Assembly: GCF_028715765.1 (NCBI RefSeq)
Contig: NZ_JAQURE010000018.1
Span: forward strand, 1 to 60,879
DNA: 60,879 nucleotides
Origin: Rhodoferax sp.
GTDB taxonomy: Bacteria; Pseudomonadota; Gammaproteobacteria; Burkholderiales; Burkholderiaceae_C
Direction: 5' to 3'
A program made the translations under genes and the position numbers. Positions 51,246-59,366 of this stretch are shown piece after piece. Below the pieces are notes generated by a model that saw nothing but the letters and a program-made list of their open reading frames with translations, was not told where the DNA came from and made no database searches. Every line of letters starts with the position of its first letter. The stretch's first letter is position 1.

Positions 51246-51557
51246 ATGCAACAAATTGACCATGCCCGTTTGCGCCGCGAAGCCTTGCGCTGGCTTATTT
51301 TGCTCACGCTCAACAACGCACGCCCGATCGGTGCTTTTGAGGGTTTGGTTTTGTCAGTGGCTCAAAGTGAATACCCAGATGCCACTGCACTTGAGTTGCG
51401 CCGCGAGATGGATTACCTGCATGACCGTGAGCTTGTGAAACTCGACAAACAGCCCAGTGGCAAATGGCATGCAGAGTTGAGCCGATTTGGGGTGGATGTG
51501 GCCGAGTACACGATTGCTTGTGAGCCAGGCATTGCCCGACCGGCCAAGTACTGGTAA
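51246..51557 (+). CDS. Phage protein with winged-helix-like fold (gp26-like position)
   Basis: 103 residues: ALRWLILLTLNNARPIGAFEGLVLSVAQSEYPDATALELRREMDYLHDRELVKLDKQPSGKWHAELSRFGVDVAEY, a wHTH-like domain. Located directly before the small terminase, the place of Mu gp26-like proteins. Function unknown; perhaps DNA binding during packaging. Confidence 0.72.
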   Translation: MQQIDHARLRREALRWLILLTLNNARPIGAFEGLVLSVAQSEYPDATALELRREMDYLHDRELVKLDKQPSGKWHAELSRFGVDVAEYTIACEPGIARPAKYW

Positions 51558-51561
51558 CGCC

Positions 51562-52134
51562 ATGGGTCGCAAATCCACCATTTCTCGACTGCCGGCTGAT
51601 GTGAAGTCGTACATCGAGGGCAAGCTGGCTGAGGGCCGCCTGACGCTTGATGAACTGATTGCGGATCTGCATGCGCGCTTTTCGTCTGCATTGGATGCAG
51701 GTGAGCTGCCCAGCCGGGCAGCGGTGCACCGGTATGGTCAGAAACTTGATCGCCGACTGTCAGCCATCAGGGCCAGCACGGAGGCAGCCAAGATCATCCA
51801 GGCGCAAGCGGGTGATGACAAGGATGCCCGCAGCGAGGCGCTAACGGCGCTGATTCAGACCGAGTTGTTTGAAGCGATCCTGAATCTTCAGGAGGCCGAT
51901 GACCCCGACATGGACCCGTCCGACCGGGTTGGCATGTTGTCTTCTGCCGCCAAAAACATTGCCACATTGACCAGGTCAAGCGTGAATTTGAAACAGTTTC
52001 AGGCCAAGGTGGAAGAAGACACCCGACGCAAGGTGCTTGAAGAGCAACGTGCCAAGCTGGATGCCATGGGCACCAAGGGTGGGGTCACAGAAGACACCAA
52101 AATGGCCATCCGTGAAGCGCTTGGGATTGTCTGA
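51562..52134 (+). CDS. Terminase small subunit (DUF3486, Mu gp27-like)
   Basis: 190 residues from ATG 51562. MGRKSTISRLPADVKSYIEGKLAEGRLTLDELIADLHARF plus ELPSRAAVHRYGQKLDRRLSAIRAS is the DUF3486 pattern; a coiled-coil region follows. It recognises DNA for packaging by the large terminase, whose gene begins on its last base. Confidence 0.92.
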   Translation: MGRKSTISRLPADVKSYIEGKLAEGRLTLDELIADLHARFSSALDAGELPSRAAVHRYGQKLDRRLSAIRASTEAAKIIQAQAGDDKDARSEALTALIQTELFEAILNLQEADDPDMDPSDRVGMLSSAAKNIATLTRSSVNLKQFQAKVEEDTRRKVLEEQRAKLDAMGTKGGVTEDTKMAIREALGIV

Positions 52135-53540
52135 TGGCAACCATCAAAGGCCGTGCCAAGGTTATACCCGCTGACCGGGATGCCATCTTTTTGCCGTTCC
52201 AGGCGGCCTGGATCAAGGATCAGTCACGCATCAAGCTGATGGAGAAGGCGCGCCAGATTGGCATCAGCTGGTCTACCGCCTATGGCACCGCTGAGCGCGC
52301 TGCTGCCTTTGGGGCCCGGTTTGACGAATGGGTGAGCAGCCGCGATGACATTCAGGCGCGCCTCTTCATTGAGGACTGCAAGCTGTGGGCTGGCATCATG
52401 AACCTGGCCGCCAAGGATTTGGGCGAGGTGGTGATTGATGCCAAGGACAAGCTGACGGCCTATGTGCTGCAGTTTGCCAGTGGCAGGCGCATTCACAGCA
52501 TGAGCAGCAACCCCGATGCCCAGGCGGGCAAACGTGGCAGCCGCGTGCTGGATGAATTTGCACTGCATGCGGATCAGCGCAAGCTGTGGGCCATTGCTTA
52601 CCCGGGTATCACCTGGGGTGGCGCCATGGAGGTGATCAGCACGCACCGGGGTTCACACAGTTTTTTCAATGGCCTGATTCGTGAGGCCCGCGAAAAGGGC
52701 AACCCCAAGCGCATCAGCTTGCACCGCGTGACGTTGCAAGATGCGCTTGACCAGGGGTTTTTGTACAAGCTCCAGCAGGCACTGCCCGGCGATGCAGAGC
52801 AGCAGGACATGGATGAGGCGGCGTATTTTGACTACGTGCGCAACGGTGCGGCAGACGCGGAATCGTTTGACCAAGAGTACATGTGCATTGCGGCCGATGA
52901 TGATGCCAAGTTTTTGGAATATGGCTTGATCACCGCTTGTGAGTACTCAGACGGTGCCGACTGGCAACGCGGCCTGGAAGGGCCGTTCACCGGGCGCTTG
53001 TTCTGCGGTGTGGACATTGGCCGCAAGAAGGATTTGACGGTGCTGTGGGTTCTGGAGCAGCTGGGTGATGTGTTTTACACCAGGCATGTGGAGACGATGC
53101 AAAACATGCGCAAAAGCGCCCAGGAGGCCATTTTGTACCCGTGGTTTGAGCTTTGCGAGCGGGTGTGCCTGGACTATTCAGGCCTGGGCATTGGCTGGGG
53201 TGATGACGCACAGGACAAGTTTGGCGAGCAACGGGTGGAGTGTGTGACCTTTACCGGCCCGGTAAAGGAGGCGCTGGCTTACCCGGTGCGCGGCGCCATG
53301 GAGGACCGTGCGGTGCGTATTCCTGACGAACCCATCATTCGGGCCGACTTGCGCAAGGTGCAGAAGGTAGTCACCGCAGCTGGAAACATTCGCTTTGTGG
53401 CCGAAAGCACACCTGATGGCCACGCTGACCGCTTTTGGGCGTTGGCTCTGGCTCTGCATGCCGGGTCTGACCCACAAGCCCCTATCGAATTCACAAGCAG
53501 CGGCCAACCCCGTGGTGCTGACGCACAAGGATTTATGTAA
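52134..53540 (+). CDS. Terminase large subunit (Mu gp28-like)
   Basis: 468 residues. The ATPase Walker A is of the terminase type (KARQIGISW at about residues 39-47), followed by DEFALHADQRKLWA and EVISTHRGSHSFFN, while the nuclease domain begins at FCGVDIGRKKDLTVLWVLEQ with the metal-binding Asp and CLDYSGLGIGWGD later. Mu-like terminases package from inside the host DNA after transposition. Overlaps the portal by one base. Confidence 0.93.
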   Translation: MATIKGRAKVIPADRDAIFLPFQAAWIKDQSRIKLMEKARQIGISWSTAYGTAERAAAFGARFDEWVSSRDDIQARLFIEDCKLWAGIMNLAAKDLGEVVIDAKDKLTAYVLQFASGRRIHSMSSNPDAQAGKRGSRVLDEFALHADQRKLWAIAYPGITWGGAMEVISTHRGSHSFFNGLIREAREKGNPKRISLHRVTLQDALDQGFLYKLQQALPGDAEQQDMDEAAYFDYVRNGAADAESFDQEYMCIAADDDAKFLEYGLITACEYSDGADWQRGLEGPFTGRLFCGVDIGRKKDLTVLWVLEQLGDVFYTRHVETMQNMRKSAQEAILYPWFELCERVCLDYSGLGIGWGDDAQDKFGEQRVECVTFTGPVKEALAYPVRGAMEDRAVRIPDEPIIRADLRKVQKVVTAAGNIRFVAESTPDGHADRFWALALALHAGSDPQAPIEFTSSGQPRGADAQGFM

Positions 53541-55123
53541 TGGCCACCAAAAAAGCACCCAATACCCAAAATAGCCAGGCCGCAGTGGGCCGCCCCGAGC
53601 TTGACACCGAGGTGGCCAACCGGCTGCACGATCCGTTCGAGACCAATTACATGGGGGTGCTGCGCACCAATGACCCGCTGCTGCTGGAGCGTGGTAACGG
53701 CGCGCGTGCGTTTGAGTTGTACCGTGATTTGAAGCGGGACGGCAAGGTGTTCAGCGGGTTGCAAAAACGCAAACTGGCAATGATTGGCAAGCCGTGGCAG
53801 GTGGAGCCGATTGGTCAGGGGGACGCCGCTGACAAAGATGTCGAGATCGTCACGGCAATGCTCAAGAGCATCAATTTCGACACCTTGTGTGACCGGTTGA
53901 TGGATGCCTTGTTGGTCGGGTTTGTGCCTGCTGAGATTGTTTGGACTTACCTTGACAGCCGGTACACGCCAGCTCGGGTCATCAAGCGCGCACAACACCG
54001 GTTTGTCTACGTGCAGACCGATGCCAATGCCCCGCCAGCGCTGCATTTGTTAACCAAGTCAAACATGCTGACTGGCGAGGTGGTGCCTGATAAGAAGTTC
54101 ATGGTGCATGTGGTGAACCCAGAGGATGACAACCCGTATGGCACTGGCTTGGGCCTGCAGCTGTATTGGCCGGTGTTTTTCAAGCGCAAAGGCATTTTGT
54201 CCTGGAACAAGCTCAATGACCGCTTTGGCTCACCCACGCCCTGGGGAAAATACCCCAAAGGTGCTGGCCCCAAGGAAAAAGGCACGCTGTTTGATGCTCT
54301 CAAGGCGATGAGCAATGACGGCGTCATCATGACGCCCGAGGGCATGGGGCTGGAGCTGCTGGAAAGCAAGCTGACCGGCTCCATCACCACGCAGCAAAGC
54401 CTGTGCGAGTACATGGATGACTGGATCATGGAGGTGATTTTGGGCCAGTCACCGCGTGGCAAAGGCGGCGGTGCCTTGGCGGCCGCCAGTAATGAGCGCG
54501 AAGACGTGCGGGTGGAGTTGTCGCAGGCGGATTCTGATTTGCTGAGCGAGACCATCAACAGCACGCTGCTGAAGTGGTTTTGTGAGTTCAACGGGTTGAC
54601 ACCCTGCCGGGTGTACCGAGTCATCAAGAAAGATGAGGATCTGAAGGCGGCCAGCGAGACCGCCAAGAACGTGGCCAGCATGGGTTTCAAGATGTCGCTT
54701 GAGGGTGTGAGGGCCAAATATGGCGAGCACTGGCAAGAAGCACCGGCACCACCACCTGCACCAACACCATTACCAGCAGGGACGGACTTTGGCAACCGCA
54801 TCGAGCGAGTAGTTGCGCGGAGAAATTCCGACACTGCTGCGCCAGCGAGTTTTGCGGAATCGTTGGCGGCCATGTCGTTTGCTGATCAGTCTGCCTTTGA
54901 CCTTGTGATGAAGGCCTTGCCAGATGATTGGCTCCAGGAGCAAATGCAGTCCATGTTGGTCCCTGTTCGCGAGCTGCTGGTGAAGGCCAATCAAAACCCA
55001 CAGGAGCTGCTTGGGCAGCTGGCTGAAAAGTTCCCTCAGGCCGATGAGGCCTCTCTTCAAAACCATCTGTCACGGCTGATTTTTGCGGCCCAGGTTTGGG
55101 GGCGACTCAATGGACAAGACTGA
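53540..55123 (+). CDS. Portal protein (DUF935, Mu gp29-like)
   Basis: 527 residues. RAFELYRDLKRDGKVFSGLQKRKLAMIGKPWQVEP and WNKLNDRFGSPTPWGKYPKGAG with QSLCEYMDDWIMEVILGQS belong to the DUF935 portals. It forms the dodecameric ring at the head vertex and receives DNA from the terminase. The C-terminal helical tail (PQADEASLQNHLSRLIFAAQVWGRL) overlaps the MuF gene start by 14 bases. Confidence 0.93.
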   Translation: MATKKAPNTQNSQAAVGRPELDTEVANRLHDPFETNYMGVLRTNDPLLLERGNGARAFELYRDLKRDGKVFSGLQKRKLAMIGKPWQVEPIGQGDAADKDVEIVTAMLKSINFDTLCDRLMDALLVGFVPAEIVWTYLDSRYTPARVIKRAQHRFVYVQTDANAPPALHLLTKSNMLTGEVVPDKKFMVHVVNPEDDNPYGTGLGLQLYWPVFFKRKGILSWNKLNDRFGSPTPWGKYPKGAGPKEKGTLFDALKAMSNDGVIMTPEGMGLELLESKLTGSITTQQSLCEYMDDWIMEVILGQSPRGKGGGALAAASNEREDVRVELSQADSDLLSETINSTLLKWFCEFNGLTPCRVYRVIKKDEDLKAASETAKNVASMGFKMSLEGVRAKYGEHWQEAPAPPPAPTPLPAGTDFGNRIERVVARRNSDTAAPASFAESLAAMSFADQSAFDLVMKALPDDWLQEQMQSMLVPVRELLVKANQNPQELLGQLAEKFPQADEASLQNHLSRLIFAAQVWGRLNGQD

Positions 55124-56432
55124 TCCAGCTGTGCTGATGGCGTTGTTTGGCATGCCGCCAAAAGAGGCTATGGCGTACCTGGAGGGTAAAGGGCTTCGGA
55201 TCACGTTCAATTGGGCTGAAATGCTGGATGAGGCCCATGCCCGAGCCTTTACCGTGGCAAAGGCGATGCGCCTGGATGTGCTGCGTGATATTCGCACCGG
55301 GGTTCTGGATGCGCTTGCCACCGGCAAGACGCTTCGCCAGTTTGAAGCTGAGCTGACGCCGCTGCTGCAGGCGAAGGGGTGGTGGGGCAAGCAAATTGTG
55401 GTGGACAGTCAAGGCCAGGCGCAGCAGGTGCAGTTGGGCAGCCCGCACCGCTTGAAAACGATTTACCAGACGAATTTGCAGAGCGCGTTCATGGCTGGGC
55501 GCATGCAGGCGCAAATGGCTGCGACATCCTGCGTTTATTTGATGTATGTCGCTGTGATGGATGGCCGGACCCGTGCCAGCCACGCTGCTTTGGATGGAAA
55601 GATTTGGCGCAAGGATGATGCGGTGTGGGCCAGCATTTACCCGCCGAACGGTCATAACTGCCGCTGTCGCACACGTGGGCTTACCGAGGGGCAACTCAAA
55701 CGCGAGGGGTTGTCGCTCTCAGATCCGCCCGACATCGTGACTCGCGAGGTGACCGCAGGTAAAAACGTTGCGACTGGCGAGCTGTTTCGTACCCATCAGA
55801 CGGGTGTGACCGTGAAGGATGCTTTGGGTAAGTCGATCACCATGTGGGTTGACCCGGGTTTTGACTCAAGCCCACTGGCGGGGCACCCCATGGACAAGTT
55901 GCTGGCGAAAAAGGCGGTGGACGCGTTGGGCAATGCGGCTGGATTTGACCTGGTGCGCCAGGCCGTGTTGTCGGATACGCGGATGAGAGCCTGGAGGGCG
56001 TTCATTGAAAACACTGAGCGTTCAGGCATTCGCAATAAGTTGGGTGAAAACGCCATTCAAGGCCAGAGCATGACGGTGGGCATTTTGTCGCCGCAGACAG
56101 TGCTTGCCTTGGCTGAGCAAGATCTGAATTTTTCGCCGGTGCTGTCTGTGGAAGACCGCTTGATTGTGGGCAAGAAGGCCAAGCGGCACGGGAATGACGG
56201 TGACGCGCTTCAGCCAGGTGATTGGTTGGCGGCGCCAGAGCTTTTGTCGGGCGCATATGCCTATTTGGACAAAAAGACGGGGCAGCTTGTTTTGGTTTAT
56301 GCGCACGGGACCTCTGAGCAGTCTGTTCAGTTGGTGTTTGAGAAAACCGGTGCGGCTGCCAGCGCCTATTTGACTGACAACGCGTTGGTGATGCAAAAGG
56401 TGCAATCAGGGCGCTGGGAGATGGTGAAGTGA
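55110..56432 (+). CDS. MuF-type phage head morphogenesis protein with extra C-terminal domain
   Basis: 440 residues from ATG 55110. The N-terminal 200 residues form the MuF/SPP1 gp7 domain with the terminal zinc-like motif HAALDGKIW...PPNGHNCRCRTRGL. The C-terminal 190 residues (RLIVGKKAKRHGNDGDALQPGDWLAAPELLSGAYAYLDKKTGQLVLVYAHGTSEQSVQLVFEKTG) go beyond what Mu F needs and resemble MuF-linked nuclease/toxin-like extensions. Probably ejected into the cell with DNA. Toxin identity is a guess. Confidence 0.85.
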   Translation: MDKTDPAVLMALFGMPPKEAMAYLEGKGLRITFNWAEMLDEAHARAFTVAKAMRLDVLRDIRTGVLDALATGKTLRQFEAELTPLLQAKGWWGKQIVVDSQGQAQQVQLGSPHRLKTIYQTNLQSAFMAGRMQAQMAATSCVYLMYVAVMDGRTRASHAALDGKIWRKDDAVWASIYPPNGHNCRCRTRGLTEGQLKREGLSLSDPPDIVTREVTAGKNVATGELFRTHQTGVTVKDALGKSITMWVDPGFDSSPLAGHPMDKLLAKKAVDALGNAAGFDLVRQAVLSDTRMRAWRAFIENTERSGIRNKLGENAIQGQSMTVGILSPQTVLALAEQDLNFSPVLSVEDRLIVGKKAKRHGNDGDALQPGDWLAAPELLSGAYAYLDKKTGQLVLVYAHGTSEQSVQLVFEKTGAAASAYLTDNALVMQKVQSGRWEMVK

Positions 56433-56438
56433 GGGCGC

Positions 56439-56496
56439 TGGCGGTGCACGGGTTCGAACCGGCCATCAATGCCCACCCCAGGTGGGATCACCGCCA
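56439..56496 (+). other. Potentially structured RNA segment between MuF and virion morphogenesis genes
   Basis: An 8-bp stem (TGGCGGTG 56439-56446 / CACCGCCA 56489-56496) encloses a palindrome GGTTCGAACC (56451-56460) and a hairpin CCCACC-CCA-GGTGGG (56472-56486), a three-way-junction shape. The palindrome resembles a tRNA T-arm, but no tRNA frame fits. It occupies nearly all of the 82-base gap between the two genes. Confidence 0.5.
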
Positions 56497-56514
56497 ACGT
56501 CTTAAGGATACCCC

Positions 56515-56997
56515 ATGATCACGATTGAAGTCAAAGACCAGGAAGCATCGGACATGCTGCGCCAACTGTCTGCCCGCGTCAAAGACATGCGCCCAGCAAT
56601 GGCTGAGGTGGCCAATGCGCTGGCCAGCGAAAGTGAGCGCCAGTTCAAGACCCAAAGCGGGCCGCTTGGCAAGTGGCCTGATTTGAGTGATGAGACAACA
56701 AAAGTGTTCCGAACCCGAAAGGGTAGCTGGCCTGGTCAAATTTTGCAGGTGTCAGCCGGTGGCTTGGCCGCCTCAGTGCAAACATCTTTTGGTGCCGACT
56801 TCGCAAGCGTGGGTAGCAATAAGCCATACGCCGCAATGCACATGTTTGGCGGTGTCACCAGTCCCAAAAGCATGATTCCAGGAAAGAGGATTGCTGCGCG
56901 GCCATTTCTTCCGTTCAATCCTCAGACTCAGGCGTTGTCAGTGCCAGCAAGGGAGGCGATCGTTGAGATTCTGAACAACTACCTCGCGCATCGTTGA
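56515..56997 (+). CDS. Virion morphogenesis protein (Mu gpG-like)
   Basis: 160 residues. EASDMLRQLSARVKDMRPAMAEVANALASESERQFKTQSGPLGKWPDLS and ASVGSNKPYAAMHMFGGVTSPKSMIPGKRIAARPFLPFN are the family hallmarks. It is an assembly factor of the Mu head-tail region, usually next to MuF. AAGGA precedes the start. Confidence 0.92.
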   Translation: MITIEVKDQEASDMLRQLSARVKDMRPAMAEVANALASESERQFKTQSGPLGKWPDLSDETTKVFRTRKGSWPGQILQVSAGGLAASVQTSFGADFASVGSNKPYAAMHMFGGVTSPKSMIPGKRIAARPFLPFNPQTQALSVPAREAIVEILNNYLAHR

Positions 56998-57036
56998 AGT
57001 TATCCCTCATTTTTGTTCACAACCTGAAAGGACATC

Positions 57037-57282
57037 ATGGAAGTCGTCATCACTCCCGGGCCAATTCGGCCCTTACGCCCACAAGCGGTGGCCGTGGTTG
57101 GATCTGCGAAAGATTCAATCGGTGAAGTGTTTAACCCCGAGGACTGCGCCATTGCGTATGGTCGAGATTCAAATGGGAATATCACCACCGAAACAGCGAC
57201 GGACGGGGCGAACAGCTGGGTGAAAACTTACACCTGGGTTGCTGGCGTTTTGACTGCAGAAAGCAAGTGGGTGCGGCAATGA
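57037..57282 (+). CDS. Small hypothetical protein preceding the DGR target
   Basis: 81 residues, beta-rich: VVGSAKDSIGEVFNPEDCAIAYGRDSNGNITTETATDGANSWVKTYTWVAGVLTAESKWV. Its stop overlaps the start of the DGR target gene by 4 bases (ATGA), so they are translated together. Possibly a structural partner of the variable protein. No family recognised. Confidence 0.7.
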   Translation: MEVVITPGPIRPLRPQAVAVVGSAKDSIGEVFNPEDCAIAYGRDSNGNITTETATDGANSWVKTYTWVAGVLTAESKWVRQ

Positions 57283-58634
57283 GTGCGCTCGGTGCGTTTC
57301 AAAAGCTGTTTGACCTGGTCGGTGGTGTGCGTGCGAAACGCAGTATGGCCGGTGGGGTTGTTTTATCGTCTGGTGGCATGGAGATACCCGTCGGCGCTAA
57401 CCTCAACGCCATCGGCAACCCTGGTCAACAAGGCTTCGGGGTAGGCATCTGCCCCGCGCTACCCACGGGCTTCAGCGCCATGTACGGCACCAGCGACCCC
57501 GCCAGCGACAACTACGGCAATTACCAGTACACGGACGGCTCTGTCATGGTGTGGGTGCCAGCCTTTTTTTACAAGATTGGCACTGGGTCCAATGGCTTGG
57601 GTGTCAACCGGGTAGACATCAGGGCGTACGCTGCGTTTGCCAATGTGGCTGCAGCCAACGCTGAAGGGTTTGCGCTGCATCGGGCCTTTTACAACGCAGG
57701 CGCGATTCAGCTGGGGGTGTTTGTTGACAAATACCAGTGCAGCAACAATTCCGGCGTGGCCAGTTCGGTCAAAAATGGCAACCCATTGAGCAGCAGCAGT
57801 GCACACAACCCATTCGGTGGTCTAACTGGTGCGCCTGCCAACAACTATGGTGGGGCCATTGCAGCGGCAAAAACACGCGGGATCACATTCTTCTGTGCGA
57901 GTCTTTTCGTTCACAAAATGCTGGCTTTATTGTCACTTGCGCACGCGCAAGCCAGCACGGGCACTGCCTTTTGCGCCTGGTTTGATGCGGCAGGTGTCAC
58001 CAACTTTCCCAAGGGAAACAACAATAACGCACTGCGCGACGCCAATGACGCGACCCTGCTCTACGTGTCAGACGGCTACTCGAATTGCGCCAAAACAGGG
58101 TCATCCAACGCGCTGGCCAGGACAACCCACAACGGGCAAGCCTGCGGCGTGGCGGATCTCAACGGCAATATGTGGGAGATCGCTCCTGGGTTGACCAGTG
58201 ACGGTGCTAACTATTACCTGCTGAAAATTGCCGCAAACATCACAACAGCCACGGGCGGCAATGCATTGGCCACGGACTTGTGGGGCGCAACCGGGTTGGT
58301 GGCGCTGTATGACAACGTGGGCACCACTTATGAATCAATGACCGCCAGCAACACCAACAAAGTTTTTGGCGCGGCCACACAAGTACTCAGCCCAGCCATC
58401 AGTGGCACAGCTTGGGCCATGACAGGTGCAGGCATACCGCTGGTCACTGGTGTGAGCGGCTCCAATGCGTTTGGTACAGATTATTTTTATGACGCTCGCC
58501 CCAATGAGCTCTGTGTGATTTCGGGTGCCGCTTGGGTCCACGGCGGCACTGCCGGGGTCTGGGCCCTGCTTCTGGACCACGTTCGGGGTAACTCGAACCA
58601 CCACGTGGGCTTTCGCTCTGCCTCGTATCTCTGA
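57279..58634 (+). CDS. DGR variable (target) protein with C-type-lectin/formylglycine-like fold
   Basis: 451 residues. The N-terminal 330 residues have no clear named domain but include MVWVPAFFYKIG, FVDKYQCSNN and DLNGNMWEIAPG, the landmarks of formylglycine-generating-enzyme/sulfatase-modifying-factor-like proteins, the scaffold used by most DGR targets. The last 40 residues are the variable repeat: LCVISGAAWVHGGTAGVWALLLDHVRGNSNHHVGFRSASYL. Varied positions include AW, V-H, T, L, D-H, H-H and A. Likely a receptor-binding or virion surface protein. Confidence 0.9.
   Translation: MSALGAFQKLFDLVGGVRAKRSMAGGVVLSSGGMEIPVGANLNAIGNPGQQGFGVGICPALPTGFSAMYGTSDPASDNYGNYQYTDGSVMVWVPAFFYKIGTGSNGLGVNRVDIRAYAAFANVAAANAEGFALHRAFYNAGAIQLGVFVDKYQCSNNSGVASSVKNGNPLSSSSAHNPFGGLTGAPANNYGGAIAAAKTRGITFFCASLFVHKMLALLSLAHAQASTGTAFCAWFDAAGVTNFPKGNNNNALRDANDATLLYVSDGYSNCAKTGSSNALARTTHNGQACGVADLNGNMWEIAPGLTSDGANYYLLKIAANITTATGGNALATDLWGATGLVALYDNVGTTYESMTASNTNKVFGAATQVLSPAISGTAWAMTGAGIPLVTGVSGSNAFGTDYFYDARPNELCVISGAAWVHGGTAGVWALLLDHVRGNSNHHVGFRSASYL
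58509..58624 (+). other. DGR variable repeat (VR)
   Basis: 116 bp at the 3' end of the target gene. It aligns base for base, without gaps, to the template repeat 592 bp downstream; 12 positions differ, 11 of them adenine in the template. One change (58599, C for template G) is not at an adenine. A weak stem ACCCT...AGGGT lies just after the gene (58636-58657). Confidence 0.93.
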
Positions 58635-58670
58635 CACCCTGAGTGATAACGAAGGGTTCAAAAAAATTTT

Positions 58671-59096
58671 ATGGCTCAAAAAACGCAATCAATACACGCA
58701 GAAGCAGGCTTGCATCGCAAGCTGGTGCTTTTTGCAGTGCAGCTGGAGATGTATCTGGCCCATTTCCCAAATTGCCACAAATACACGCTGACGCAGGGGA
58801 TTCGCCAGGCTTACCTGGATGTTTACAACCTGGTGACCGAGTGCCAAAAACGTTACAACAAGAAAACGACATTGACGCAACTCGATGTGCGTCATGAACA
58901 GTTGCGCATGATGCTGAACCTGGCCCATGAATTGGGTTTGTTTGGCTACAGCACTGGGCGAAAAGATGCTGAGTCACCAGGCGCACATCGCCACTTGGTG
59001 ATCACGCGAATGGTTGATGAGTTGGGTCGCATGATTGGCGGCTGGCTCAACATGGAAATTCATGGGCGAGAGCCCTTGAATGCGGTGGAGGCTTGA
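58671..59096 (+). CDS. avd: DGR accessory protein (Avd-like four-helix bundle)
   Basis: 141 residues, all helical: EAGLHRKLVLFAVQLEMYLAHFPNCHKYTLTQGIRQAYLDVYNLVTECQKRYNKKTTLTQLDVRHEQLRMMLNLAHELGLF. This is the bAvd pattern (pentameric four-helix bundle with basic surface), required with the reverse transcriptase for mutagenic copying of the template. It lies between target and template, the normal DGR order. Confidence 0.92.
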   Translation: MAQKTQSIHAEAGLHRKLVLFAVQLEMYLAHFPNCHKYTLTQGIRQAYLDVYNLVTECQKRYNKKTTLTQLDVRHEQLRMMLNLAHELGLFGYSTGRKDAESPGAHRHLVITRMVDELGRMIGGWLNMEIHGREPLNAVEA

Positions 59097-59100
59097 CATG

Positions 59101-59216
59101 CTCTGTGTGATTTCGGGTGCCAATTGGGACAACGGCGGCAATGCCGGGGTCTGGGCCCTGAATCTGAACAACGTTCGGGGTAACTCGAACGACAACGTGG
59201 GCTTTCGCTCTGACTC
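59101..59216 (+). other. DGR template repeat (TR)
   Basis: 116 bp, 22 adenines in the first 113 positions; 11 are changed in the VR. Asn codons (AAT/AAC) dominate where the target varies, which is the usual TR codon set giving broad amino acid choice without stop codons. About 150 bp of non-coding spacer follow before the reverse transcriptase start, where the RNA primer/spacer region is expected. The TR is readable as protein, but only because it copies the target. Confidence 0.93.
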
Positions 59217-59366
59217 TGTGCCAAATACGCCTTATGCAGCGTGTGCTGACTGGCAGAGAGGGAGCCTTTGCCGTGCCTTGCGGCGAAATGTTTTGCTCAA
59301 GCCCCCTTTGGTAGCGCCCATGGCCCGTGTTGGTCAGCGCGTGAAAATTGGTGCAGGAGTCCTTGC

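Noticed and set aside
56449..56462. tRNA gene suggested by GGTTCGAACC
   Set aside because: No acceptor, D-arm or anticodon arm can be built around it; the sequence pairs instead in the three-way structure listed.
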